Shown here: positions 42,257 to 50,566 of the stretch, piece after piece | Layout of the letters: each line of letters starts with the position of its first letter | How positions within the stretch are numbered: position 1 is the first letter of the stretch | NCBI GenBank assembly: GCA_031551135.1 | Contig: JAVBOA010000021.1 | Span: forward strand, 4,216-68,215 | From: JAITVM01 sp031551135 | GTDB taxonomy: Bacteria > Bacillota > Clostridia > Lachnospirales > JAITVM01 | Direction: 5' to 3' | Length of the DNA: 64,000 bases | Notes under the pieces: generated by a model | The model's input: only the letters and a program-made list of their open reading frames with translations | What the model was told of the DNA's origin: nothing | The model's database searches: none | Made by a program: the position numbers and the translations under genes

Positions 42257-43612
42257 GTGATAATGAAGGGTATCCAACTGACCACTAACATAGACTATAA
42301 ATACTGGTCCGTAGCAGAGCTGATGCCTAAAGATGAAATGCGGAAATTGCAGTTCCTTCGATTTAAAGAACAAATAGATTATGTTTGGAACAACAGCGAC
42401 TTTTACAGAAAAAAATGGGAGGCAAGCGGATTTTCGCCTGATAAGTTCAAATCGCTTGATGACGTTACGCTTATACCTACTTTAGTAAAAGAAGAAATGA
42501 GGCAGTCCCAAACAGATAATCCGCCGTATGGAATGATGTTTATTCCGCGTGACAAACCTATTTCGAGGATAGCAATGACATCAGGGACTACCGGCGAACC
42601 TGTAGTTATACCGTTTACGGAAGATGATTATTTTGGAGTCTTCTGCGAAGGTGCTGTCCGAGTTTTGAGAGCGGCAGGCGTTAGTAAAAACGATGTTGTT
42701 CACACAGCATTTGGATTTTTGCCGTTTATAGGTTTGGCAGGAGTATACGATGCGGCAGAACATTTTATAGGTTCTCTGGTAATACCGGGCGGCTCATGGA
42801 ACAGCCTTACTAGGCTGAAAATGATCAAAAAAACCGGCGTTACTGTGCTTATGGGCACCCCTACTTATTTATTGCATCTTGCTTCAGTTGCTCATCAAAA
42901 CGGTATTGATCCAAGTAAACTGGGTATACGGCTGGTAATGTCCACCGGTGAACCGGGAGCGGCCTCTATTGAAAGCACCGGTGCAAGATTGAAGGAAGCT
43001 TACAAATGTGGGATTTACGACTTTTCGGGTACTCAGGAAACTAACTATATGTCCTATACCTGCGAACATGGTACATCTCATTTAAACGAAGACCTTATTT
43101 ATTTTGAAATTTTAGATCCGGATACTATGCAGCCGGTAGAGCCGGGTCAGCCGGGCAAGCTTGTAATAACCGATTTGGTGCAAAAAACTCACCCTATGAT
43201 AAGGTTTGAAACAGGCGACATTATGGAAGGTATAGACTACGGCATAAAATGCAAATGCGGACGGACTTCAAGCGCACATAAAGGCTTTAGAGGCCGTACA
43301 GGTGACATAATAAAGGTTAAGGGTGTTTGTGTTTCTGTTTCGGGTATAGAAAATGTTATTAGGAATATAGATGAATGCTCTGACCAATACGAATACTACG
43401 CTGAAAAAAATGAAGAAACAGGTCTGGACGCAATAAGAGTTCGCATAGAACCGAAAAGCGACGTTCCTGAATCAGACTGGGAGAGCCTTAGGAATAGAGT
43501 CTCCGATGATCTTCATACCGGTTTTATGATTAGTATGGAAGTTGAAGTAGTTAAACCCGGAACGCTGCCTGTATATGAACTTAAATCAAAGCGTTTCTTT
43601 GACCTTAGATAA
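42257..43612 (+). CDS. Phenylacetate-CoA ligase family AMP-forming enzyme
   Basis: A 451-aa acyl-CoA ligase (ANL superfamily, PaaK branch). The GTG start at 42257 is 9 bp after GAAGGAG. The ATP loop is MTSGTTGEPV. Other blocks are GIYDFSGTQETNYMSYTCEHG, the A5-like region, GKLVITDLVQKTHPMIRFETGDI, with the hinge Asp in RGRTGDIIKVKGV, and the C-terminal domain. PaaK-type enzymes activate aromatic carboxylates such as phenylacetate to CoA thioesters, but branch members use other acids. The terminal catalytic Lys appears to be in PVYELKSKRFF. It is coupled to the DASS carrier (17-bp gap). Confidence 0.88.
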   Translation: MIMKGIQLTTNIDYKYWSVAELMPKDEMRKLQFLRFKEQIDYVWNNSDFYRKKWEASGFSPDKFKSLDDVTLIPTLVKEEMRQSQTDNPPYGMMFIPRDKPISRIAMTSGTTGEPVVIPFTEDDYFGVFCEGAVRVLRAAGVSKNDVVHTAFGFLPFIGLAGVYDAAEHFIGSLVIPGGSWNSLTRLKMIKKTGVTVLMGTPTYLLHLASVAHQNGIDPSKLGIRLVMSTGEPGAASIESTGARLKEAYKCGIYDFSGTQETNYMSYTCEHGTSHLNEDLIYFEILDPDTMQPVEPGQPGKLVITDLVQKTHPMIRFETGDIMEGIDYGIKCKCGRTSSAHKGFRGRTGDIIKVKGVCVSVSGIENVIRNIDECSDQYEYYAEKNEETGLDAIRVRIEPKSDVPESDWESLRNRVSDDLHTGFMISMEVEVVKPGTLPVYELKSKRFFDLR

Positions 43613-43653
43613 TACTGTTTCCATTCTAAAATCTTTTAGAATGGAAATAGTAT
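43612..43653. repeat. Short palindromic-repeat derivative between operon genes
   Basis: ATACTGTTTCCATTCTAAAA and its near-perfect reverse complement around TC, 42 bp. It begins on the last base of the CoA-ligase stop codon and would form a long hairpin in the operon mRNA just upstream of the CoA-transferase ribosome site. Confidence 0.7.
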
Positions 43654-43685
43654 AAATAGTATTTTATAAAAAAAGGAGGAATAGT

Positions 43686-45248
43686 ATGTCGAAAGTTGTT
43701 AGTGCTGACTATGCAGTAGGTCTAATTAAAGACGAGCAATGTGTTGCTTGGACCACAGCGGGATTATGTGGTTTTCCGGAGGAGGTTGCTTCAGCTCTTG
43801 AAAGAAGATGGCTCGAAACAGGTTCGCCTAAAAATATTATGCTCACACACAGCTGCGGCTGCGGCGACCATAAAACAAGAGGTATGAACCATTTTGGATA
43901 CGAAGGTCTTGTTAGAAAAATTATTTCGGGACATATTGGTGAAGCACCTAAATTAGGTCAGCTTGTTATCGATAATAAAATCGAAGCACATTTAATACCT
44001 CAAGGCGTTATGGTTCACCTTTACAGACAAATGGCCGGCAAAAAACCTGGCCTGTTGACAAAAGTAGGTTTGGGCACATATGCAGATCCAAGACAGCAGG
44101 GCTGTAAAGTATCTGAAAAAACTAAAGATGAAGTAGTAAAACTTATGGAAATCGACGGCGAAGAATATTTGTACTATAAGCCATATCATATTGACGTAGC
44201 AATAATAAGAGGTTCTGTTTGTGACGAAGACGGAAATATGACTATGGACAGAGAGCCTTTGATACTTGAAGGTTTCCATTTGGCATCAATTGTAAAAAAT
44301 TCTGGCGGTATTGTTATTGCACAAGTAGAACATGTTGCAAAATCAAAAACGCTTAATCCTAAATCTGTTAAAGTTCCGGGCGTTCTTGTAGACTATATTG
44401 TAGTTTCTAAACCGGAAAACCATTTGCAAACAAAGGTTACTTACTATTCGCCTGCACTTTGCGGAGATATGAGACTTCCGACTTCCGGTGTTGCGCCGTT
44501 GCCGCTTGACGAAAGAAAAGTTATTGCAAGACGTGCTGCTCTGGAACTTAAACCGGGTTCGACACTTAACCTTGGAATAGGAATGCCTGACGGCGTTGGT
44601 AACGTTGCCTCCGAAGAAGGCGTACTTGAACTTATGACAATGACAACCGAGTTAGGTAACTTCGGCGGTATGCCTCAAAGAGGACCTGATTTTCCTTCTA
44701 CATGGAATCCTGATTGTACTGTTGAACATGCGAATATGTTTGACTTCTATGATGGCGGCGGCTTGGCAATGGCTGTTTTGGGCATGGCTCAAGTTGACCA
44801 GTACGGAAATGTAAACGTGTCTAAGTTTGGCCCTAAAGTAGTTGGACCGGGCGGATTTGTTAATATTTCCAGTGCTGCAAGAAAAGTTGTATTTGTCGGC
44901 ACAATGACTGCAAGCGAAGAAGAATATTCTTTTAATGACGGAGAATTGCAAATCGTAAAAGAAGGAAAGATAAAGAAATTTATCAAAAACGTAGACCATG
45001 TTACTTTCAGCGGTGTTTACTCTGCCAAAAGAGGACAGGAAATATTCTATATAACTGAGAGAGCTGTATTCCGTCTTGATAACGGCGAAGTTACTCTCGT
45101 AGAAGTTGCACCCGGCATAGATGTTGAGAAAGATATCCTTCCGCAAATGGAATTTACACCAAAAATTTCTCCGGATCTCAAAGTAATGTCGAGTGATATA
45201 TTTAAGCCTGTATGGGGTAAATTAAAAGATATAATAACTAAAAATTAA
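43686..45248 (+). CDS. Class I acyl-CoA:carboxylate CoA-transferase (propionate CoA-transferase-like)
   Basis: A 520-aa single-chain enzyme with both the alpha and beta halves of class I CoA transferases. The second half has LNLGIGMPDGVGNVASEEGV and TELGNFGGMPQRG, in which Glu322 aligns with the catalytic Glu that forms the glutamyl-CoA intermediate in Pct. SGVYSAKRGQEIFYITERAVF is a family signature at the C-terminus. It can swap CoA between acetyl- or propionyl-CoA and the pathway acid without ATP. AAAGGAGGA precedes the ATG. Its presence next to a CoA ligase gives two routes to the same thioester. Confidence 0.9.
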   Translation: MSKVVSADYAVGLIKDEQCVAWTTAGLCGFPEEVASALERRWLETGSPKNIMLTHSCGCGDHKTRGMNHFGYEGLVRKIISGHIGEAPKLGQLVIDNKIEAHLIPQGVMVHLYRQMAGKKPGLLTKVGLGTYADPRQQGCKVSEKTKDEVVKLMEIDGEEYLYYKPYHIDVAIIRGSVCDEDGNMTMDREPLILEGFHLASIVKNSGGIVIAQVEHVAKSKTLNPKSVKVPGVLVDYIVVSKPENHLQTKVTYYSPALCGDMRLPTSGVAPLPLDERKVIARRAALELKPGSTLNLGIGMPDGVGNVASEEGVLELMTMTTELGNFGGMPQRGPDFPSTWNPDCTVEHANMFDFYDGGGLAMAVLGMAQVDQYGNVNVSKFGPKVVGPGGFVNISSAARKVVFVGTMTASEEEYSFNDGELQIVKEGKIKKFIKNVDHVTFSGVYSAKRGQEIFYITERAVFRLDNGEVTLVEVAPGIDVEKDILPQMEFTPKISPDLKVMSSDIFKPVWGKLKDIITKN

Positions 45249-45260
45249 GGAGGTACTAAA

Positions 45261-46133
45261 ATGCGCTTACCAGATTTTGATTACTATGCACCAGAAACAG
45301 TAGAAGAAGCTTGTAAATTGCTTGTTGAAAAAGGCGAAAACGCTGTGTTATTTTCCGGCGGAACAGATTTGTTGCCAAAAATGAAACATGATTTGTTAGC
45401 ACCCGAAGCGGTTATTGCTATCAAAAAAATTAAAGGTCTCAATACAATAGAATATATTGAGGGTACAGGTCTTGTTATCGGCGGAACTGCTACTTTAAAT
45501 GATCTTGTTTTCTCAGAGGTTGTTGCTTCAAAATATCCTGCAATTTCGCATGCGGCATCCAAAATGGCTGCTAATCAAATAAGACATTTGGGAACAGTAG
45601 CCGGAAATATTGGCTCTGCCGTTCCTTCAGCAGATGTGCCGCCAATACTTATGGCTTTGAACGCTAAGCTTGTTATACAAAACGCAAGCGGCGAACGCTC
45701 TGTACCTGTTGAGGAAGTTTTTGTCGGCCCTATGAAAACTAATTTAGGTCATGACGACATAATAACAAAAGTGATTGTTCCTGATGATGGATTTACAGGA
45801 AGCGCATATCATAAATTTGCACTTCGTAAATCAGGAGCTTTGGCAACAGTTGGCGTTGCTTGTGCTGTTAAAGTGGAAAACGGAGTAATTACAGATGCGC
45901 GTATTGCTTTGGGTGCAGTTTCTCCTACGCCTGTAAGAGCTAAAGAAGCTGAAAAAGCTTTGATTGGCAACAAACCTTCGGATGAATTATATGAAAAAGC
46001 AGCCGAAATCGCAAAAGGCGAATGTAAACCTATTTCAGACCATAGAGCTTCTGCTGAGTATCGCTCTCACCTTGTATGTGTTTACACAAAGAGAATGCTC
46101 AAAAAAGCCGTTGAAAACGGAAATAAATTCTAA
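45261..46133 (+). CDS. Molybdenum hydroxylase FAD-binding subunit
   Basis: A 290-aa subunit of the xanthine-oxidase family (CoxM/HmfB/XdhB type). The FAD motifs are LFSGGTDLLPKMKH and RHLGTVAGNIGSAVPSADVPP. The C-terminal CO-dehydrogenase flavoprotein domain follows (RIALGAVSPTPVRAKEAE). In 4-hydroxybenzoyl-CoA reductase this subunit has a Cys-rich loop with an extra [4Fe-4S] cluster after the second motif; that insertion is absent here, so it should act as an ordinary dehydrogenase/hydroxylase. GGAGG precedes the ATG, 12 bp after the CoA transferase. Confidence 0.93.
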   Translation: MRLPDFDYYAPETVEEACKLLVEKGENAVLFSGGTDLLPKMKHDLLAPEAVIAIKKIKGLNTIEYIEGTGLVIGGTATLNDLVFSEVVASKYPAISHAASKMAANQIRHLGTVAGNIGSAVPSADVPPILMALNAKLVIQNASGERSVPVEEVFVGPMKTNLGHDDIITKVIVPDDGFTGSAYHKFALRKSGALATVGVACAVKVENGVITDARIALGAVSPTPVRAKEAEKALIGNKPSDELYEKAAEIAKGECKPISDHRASAEYRSHLVCVYTKRMLKKAVENGNKF

Positions 46134-46150
46134 GAAAGGAGTGAATTACA

Positions 46151-46669
46151 TTGAACAATTTTTTAACAGATAAAAGCGGAACTAACCATTATGAAGTATC
46201 GATTACTGTAAATGGCGATGTTTATAACAGAGTTGTAAAAGGTAATAACCTTTTGGTAAATTTCTTGCGTGATGTATTAGATTTGACCGGAACAAAAAAA
46301 GGCTGCGAAACCGGCGACTGCGGTTCTTGTACAGTTTTATTAAACGGCAAACCGGTAAACTCATGCCTAGTTTTGACAATCGAAGCTGACGGCGCTGAGG
46401 TTACGACTATTGAGGGTGTTGCTACTACTTCAGAGCTTGATATAGTTCAACAAAAATTTATTGAGCATGGTGCAATCCAATGCGGATATTGTACAGCAGG
46501 AATGATTTTGTCAGCTAAAGCACTTCTTAAAAGAAATCCGAAACCGGCCGAAACAGAAGTTCGCGAAGCTATTTCGGGCAATTTATGCCGCTGCACAGGA
46601 TATATAAATATTATTAAAGCAATTATGGATGCTTCCGGACAGCTAAACGAGGAGGGTGAAATCGTATGA
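46151..46669 (+). CDS. Molybdenum hydroxylase [2Fe-2S] subunit
   Basis: A 172-aa small subunit. The plant-ferredoxin-type cluster is held by CETGDCGSCTVLLNGKPVNSC and the second cluster by CGYCTAGM and CRCTGY. It relays electrons from the molybdenum site to FAD. The TTG start at 46151 follows AAAGGAG with 10-bp spacing; the N-terminal 12 residues (NNFLTDKSGTNH) are an extension compared with most homologues. Its stop overlaps the start of the large subunit by 4 bp. Confidence 0.95.
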   Translation: MNNFLTDKSGTNHYEVSITVNGDVYNRVVKGNNLLVNFLRDVLDLTGTKKGCETGDCGSCTVLLNGKPVNSCLVLTIEADGAEVTTIEGVATTSELDIVQQKFIEHGAIQCGYCTAGMILSAKALLKRNPKPAETEVREAISGNLCRCTGYINIIKAIMDASGQLNEEGEIV

Positions 46670-48981
46670 TAACCTATGAAAAAAGACCTTTGACCGTTGT
46701 TGGTAAAAGTAAACCCAGAATTGACGGTATAGAAAAAGCAACAGGCGCTGCTAAATATTGCGGCGATTTAAAATTTCCTAACATGCTTTATGGAAAACTT
46801 TTAGGAAGTCCTCATGCTCATGCTAAAATTTTGAGCATCGATACTTCAGAAGCAGAAAAAATTCCCGGCGTAGTTAAAATAATTACTTCCAAAGATGTTC
46901 CTTCGTTAAAATATGGTATCAGCCCTGCAAGATGGGATGAAAATGTTCTTTGTATAGATAAAGTTAGATTTGTTGGCGACAAAGTTGCCGCTGTAGCTTG
47001 TCTTGACGAAGAAACATGCTACAAAGCTTTAGCTGCAATAAAAGTGGAATATGAAGTGCTGAAGCCTGTTCTCGATTACAGAACAGCGGATGCAGATGAT
47101 ATGCCTCAAATACATGAAGAATATGCAAAAAATATAAACACTGAAATTCATCAGGAATTTGGCGATGTTGAAAAGGCTTTTGCGGAAGCGTATTACACTC
47201 GTACTGACGTTTTTGAAGGAAACCGTACGTACCAATCGCCGATTGAACCTCACTCTTCGATTAGTATCTGGCAAAATAACAAGCTTACTGTATACGCAAG
47301 TACGCAGTCAGTTCACTATTTCCAATATTATATTGCTCGTGAATTTGGTTTAAAAATGGGTGATGTTCGTGTTATCAAACCTTTCGTAGGCGGCGGCTTC
47401 GGCGGTAAACTTGAGCCGACCGGTTTGGAATTTAACGGTGCTGTTCTTTCGAAACTCACAGGACGACCTGTTAAAATGTCTTATGACCGTTATGAAATGT
47501 TCCAGCATAACAGAGGCCGTCATCAAGGCCGTTATGAAATTTCGGGTGCATTCTCGAAAGAGGGTAAAATCCTTGGTATTAAAACTAATTTTAAAACAGA
47601 CGGCGGCGCTTACACAAGCTTAGGTATTGCTACAGGATACTATGCAGGTGCATTGCTTCCTCTTACTTATGAATTTGATAATTATAAATTTGACCTTTTA
47701 AGAATGTATACAAATCTTCCTGCATGCGGCGCACAAAGAGGTCATGGTGCTCCTCAGCCTAAGTATGCTTTCGAAAGTATGCTTGACAATGCTGCAAGAG
47801 ATTTAGGAATTGACTCTGTTGATATTCGTTTGCTTAACGTTAGAACACCTAATACGCATACTGTTAATGGTTTCGGTATCCAATCTTGCTATTTGAAAGA
47901 ATGTCTCGAAAAAGTGCGTGAAGCTGCAAAATGGGATGAAAAACGCAAAGACGGTCTTCCGGAAGGAAAAGGTATCGGCGTTGCTACAGGTTCATTTGTT
48001 AGTGGTACAGGATATCCGATTTACAGAAACGACCTTCCTCACTCTTCTTGTATGATTAGAGTAAACGAAGACGGTACAGCAGCAACATTATACACAATGG
48101 CTGTAGAAATCGGTCAAGGTGTTGATACAGTTATCTGCCAGATGGCAGCAGAGGCCATGGGCTACAGATATGAAAATATGAAGCTGGTAGCAGGCGACTC
48201 AGAGCTTACTCCGCTTGACTTTGGTGCTTACGCAAGCCGTCATACATTAATGACAGGCTGGACTTGTAAACAAGCAGGCGAAGAAATTCTGAAGAAAGTT
48301 CTTAATCTTGCTGGTATTATGATGCATTTGCCTCCAGACGATTTAAGATGTGAGCTTGGTATTATCAGCTCTAAATCAAGACCAAAAGTAGAACCACTTA
48401 CATTTGAAGAAGTTGCAAGAAAATATTTTATTATAAATGGTCCGCTCGTAGGTACAGGCGTTTATACACCACCAAAACTTGGCGGTGACTTCAAAGGCGC
48501 TCCTGTTGGAACTTCTCCTTGCTATAGTTTCTGTGCACAAGCTGTTGAGGTTGAAGTTGACCACGAAACAGGCGAACTTGATGTACAACATGCTTGGGAC
48601 GTTCATGACTGCGGTATGGTTGTAAACCCTGCTCTTATGGAAGGTCAGGTACACGGTGCATTCGGTATGGCTCTTTCCGAGACAATAGCGGAAGAAGTTT
48701 TGTTTAACAAAGACGGCAAGATTATTAATCCGGACCTTGCTAATTATCGTCAGATTACAGCTATGGACATGACTTATATTTCGAACTACAATATAATAAG
48801 TGACGATGAGCCTGCCGGTCCTTGGGGCGTAAAAGAAGTTGGTGAAGGTGCTAACAACCCGACTATCGGTGCTGTAAGAAATGCTATTTATGATGCTACA
48901 GGCGTTAATATTGCTTCTCTTCCTATTACAGGTGAAAAAATTTGGCGTGCATTGAAAGAAAAGAATGATAACGCTAAATAG
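46666..48981 (+). CDS. Molybdenum hydroxylase catalytic (molybdopterin-binding) subunit
   Basis: A 771-aa subunit of the xanthine-oxidase family. Visible blocks are GKSKPRIDGIEKATGAAKYCGD, the QSPIEPHSSI region near residue 190, RVIKPFVGGGFGGKLEP, AQRGHGAPQPKYAFES, VEIGQGVDTVICQMAAEAMG and GPWGVKEVGEGANNPTIGA, in which the Glu of EVGEG is placed as the catalytic base. These bind Mo-pterin cytosine or mononucleotide cofactor and hydroxylate a carbon using water. With the CoA-forming enzymes upstream the substrate may be a CoA thioester, as for 2-furoyl-CoA dehydrogenase, but free heterocyclic acids are possible. Confidence 0.94.
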   Translation: MITYEKRPLTVVGKSKPRIDGIEKATGAAKYCGDLKFPNMLYGKLLGSPHAHAKILSIDTSEAEKIPGVVKIITSKDVPSLKYGISPARWDENVLCIDKVRFVGDKVAAVACLDEETCYKALAAIKVEYEVLKPVLDYRTADADDMPQIHEEYAKNINTEIHQEFGDVEKAFAEAYYTRTDVFEGNRTYQSPIEPHSSISIWQNNKLTVYASTQSVHYFQYYIAREFGLKMGDVRVIKPFVGGGFGGKLEPTGLEFNGAVLSKLTGRPVKMSYDRYEMFQHNRGRHQGRYEISGAFSKEGKILGIKTNFKTDGGAYTSLGIATGYYAGALLPLTYEFDNYKFDLLRMYTNLPACGAQRGHGAPQPKYAFESMLDNAARDLGIDSVDIRLLNVRTPNTHTVNGFGIQSCYLKECLEKVREAAKWDEKRKDGLPEGKGIGVATGSFVSGTGYPIYRNDLPHSSCMIRVNEDGTAATLYTMAVEIGQGVDTVICQMAAEAMGYRYENMKLVAGDSELTPLDFGAYASRHTLMTGWTCKQAGEEILKKVLNLAGIMMHLPPDDLRCELGIISSKSRPKVEPLTFEEVARKYFIINGPLVGTGVYTPPKLGGDFKGAPVGTSPCYSFCAQAVEVEVDHETGELDVQHAWDVHDCGMVVNPALMEGQVHGAFGMALSETIAEEVLFNKDGKIINPDLANYRQITAMDMTYISNYNIISDDEPAGPWGVKEVGEGANNPTIGAVRNAIYDATGVNIASLPITGEKIWRALKEKNDNAK

Positions 48982-48996
48982 TTAGATTAACTAAAG

Positions 48997-49024
48997 AGCG
49001 GGATTCTTAAGAGTTCCGCTTTTT
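48997..49024 (+). terminator. Terminator of the molybdenum hydroxylase operon
   Basis: AGCGGGATTCTTAAGAGTTCCGCT forms a stem with two mismatches, followed by TTTT. Confidence 0.75.
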
Positions 49025-49048
49025 AGTCTTGTTGAATTTTTGTAATTA

Positions 49049-49073
49049 ATACTCATTAAATGAGAAATAGTAT
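49049..49073. repeat. Minimal palindromic-repeat derivative
   Basis: ATACTCATTAAATGAGAAATAGTAT, with a short internal CTCATT/AATGAG stem. It is placed between the operon terminator and the hydrolase gene. Confidence 0.4.
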
Positions 49074-49183
49074 AAGAAAATTGGAAATCATTTTATTTGC
49101 TATGAAACTCTTTTTCGTTAAATAAACGCAAAGTCTTATTGATTGATTTTGAGAGACATTCATGGATTGTTAAGGGGAAAAAA

Positions 49184-50161
49184 ATGACTGAGATACTAAA
49201 AAATATATTTATGGCAGCTATTCCGTTGGAAAGAAGTCCTTTAAAAGAGTTGAATTCGTATATCATAAAGGGTAAAGATAGAAGTCTTGCTATAGATGTG
49301 GGATTTGATGCAGACAGCAGTGAAAACGCTTTTATGTCAGCGTTGGACGAAATAGGCATACCTATAGAAAAATTAGATGTTTTTCTGACTCACCATCATG
49401 CCGACCATACAGGCCTGATTGAAAGGCTTAAAAGCAAATGCGGAAAGGTATATTTGAGCATGGCGGACTCTTACCATGTAAATAATAATTTCGAATTGGC
49501 ATATTGGGACAATGCACTTAGCTTTCAAATATGTATGGGTTTTCCTGCGGATAAAAAACTAATATATACTGACCATCCTGCGTATTCGCTCGGAACAAGG
49601 TCTTATCTCAATTTTACAGAGGTAAAAGACGGTGATGTACTTGAATACGGCGGTTACACTTTCACGGCAGTGAGCCTTTCAGGTCACACTCCGGGGCAAA
49701 TGGGATTGTACGATAAAGAACATGCCATTTTTTTCTGCGGCGACCATATTTTAAATAAAATAACTCCGCATATAACATGCTGGGATTTTGACAACGATTA
49801 TCTGGGGCTTTTTATTGAAAACTTGAAAAAGGTTAAATCCTACAATATTAGCCATCTTTTTTCTGCTCACCGACAATTGATAGAAGACCCTAAAAGCAGG
49901 ATAGATGGACTTTTAACTCACCATGACAATAGGATTTCGGCAATATTGACTTTTTTGGAGAAAAATGGACCGGCCTGTGCTTACGAGGTTGCTTCAGCCT
50001 TAAACTGGGACTTCGGAAAGGGCGTTTTCAAAGATTTTCCGGCTCAGCAAAAATGGTTTGCGACTTCAGAAGTTTTGGCTCATTTGGAGCATTTGAGGCG
50101 CAATAATAGGGTAATCCTTTCAGAAATTAAGAACGAAGTGCGCTATTATGCTAAATGCTGA
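49184..50161 (+). CDS. Metallo-beta-lactamase-fold hydrolase with C-terminal winged helix
   Basis: A 325-aa protein from ATG 49184 (AAGGGG upstream; a TTG at 49139 is in frame but poorly placed). The dinuclear metal site is LTHHHADHTG, with LSGHTPGQMGLY, FFCGDHIL and FSAHRQ supplying further ligands. The last 80 residues (AYEVASALNWDFGKG, EVLAHLEHLRRNNRV) form a winged-helix domain as in BLACT/LACTB2-type hydrolases. A thioesterase or lactonase for products of the neighbouring CoA pathway is plausible. The large terminator upstream suggests separate transcription. Confidence 0.85.
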   Translation: MTEILKNIFMAAIPLERSPLKELNSYIIKGKDRSLAIDVGFDADSSENAFMSALDEIGIPIEKLDVFLTHHHADHTGLIERLKSKCGKVYLSMADSYHVNNNFELAYWDNALSFQICMGFPADKKLIYTDHPAYSLGTRSYLNFTEVKDGDVLEYGGYTFTAVSLSGHTPGQMGLYDKEHAIFFCGDHILNKITPHITCWDFDNDYLGLFIENLKKVKSYNISHLFSAHRQLIEDPKSRIDGLLTHHDNRISAILTFLEKNGPACAYEVASALNWDFGKGVFKDFPAQQKWFATSEVLAHLEHLRRNNRVILSEIKNEVRYYAKC

Positions 50162-50253
50162 TTATTGCATACTACAAACGGCTTTCGCCCTCTTTCTGTG
50201 ATTTTATAAGCAAATAAAAGTCATTGCAGTTTATAAATTTGTATTATATATTA

Positions 50254-50282
50254 TTGACATATAATAATTGTTAATATATAAT
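50254..50282 (+). promoter_or_regulatory. Promoter of tRNA-Leu
   Basis: TTGACA (50254-50259), a 17-bp spacer and TATAAT (50277-50282), a consensus promoter 26 bp before the tRNA. Confidence 0.8.
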
Positions 50283-50308
50283 AAATTTCGTTGTTAAATA
50301 TAAATTTT

Positions 50309-50390
50309 GCGGATGTGGCGGAATGGCAGACGCGCTAGACTTAGAATCTAGTGGGTAACCCCCGTGCAGGTTCAAGTCCTGTCATCCGCA
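50309..50390 (+). tRNA. tRNA-Leu (UAG)
   Basis: Class II tRNA, 82 nt. The acceptor stem is GCGGATG/CATCCGC, the anticodon stem is CTAGA/TCTAG with loop CTTAGAA (anticodon TAG), the variable arm is long, and the T-arm is GGTTCAAGTCC. CCA is not encoded. Confidence 0.97.
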
Positions 50391-50398
50391 TGCCAGTA

Positions 50399-50435
50399 AA
50401 ATAGGGCTTCCTGAGGATTTAGGGAGTCTTATTTT
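50399..50435 (+). terminator. Terminator of tRNA-Leu
   Basis: A stem formed by GGGCTTCCT and AGGGAGTCTT (with G-U pairs) is followed by ATTTTTT. Confidence 0.6.
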
Positions 50436-50477
50436 TTGCAATTTTTGGGCAGAAATCTTTGATGTCTAACATAAAAT

Positions 50478-50508
50478 AATTTTCTATCCTTTATAATGGA
50501 AATAGTAT
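50478..50508. repeat. Right half of the palindromic repeat
   Basis: ATTTTCTATCCTTTATAATG and GGAAATAGTAT match the right arm only. It lies in the gap between tRNA-Leu and the convergent DUF169 gene. Confidence 0.55.
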
Positions 50509-50566
50509 TATACTGACGGGTGTGAACTTTGTTTTTGCACGTCAGTATAATAATAGCGTATCTTTC

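Noticed and set aside
45261..48981. 4-hydroxybenzoyl-CoA reductase as the identity of the molybdenum enzyme
   Set aside because: The FAD subunit lacks the Cys-rich loop for the additional [4Fe-4S] cluster after the NIGSAV segment, so the reductive type is not supported.
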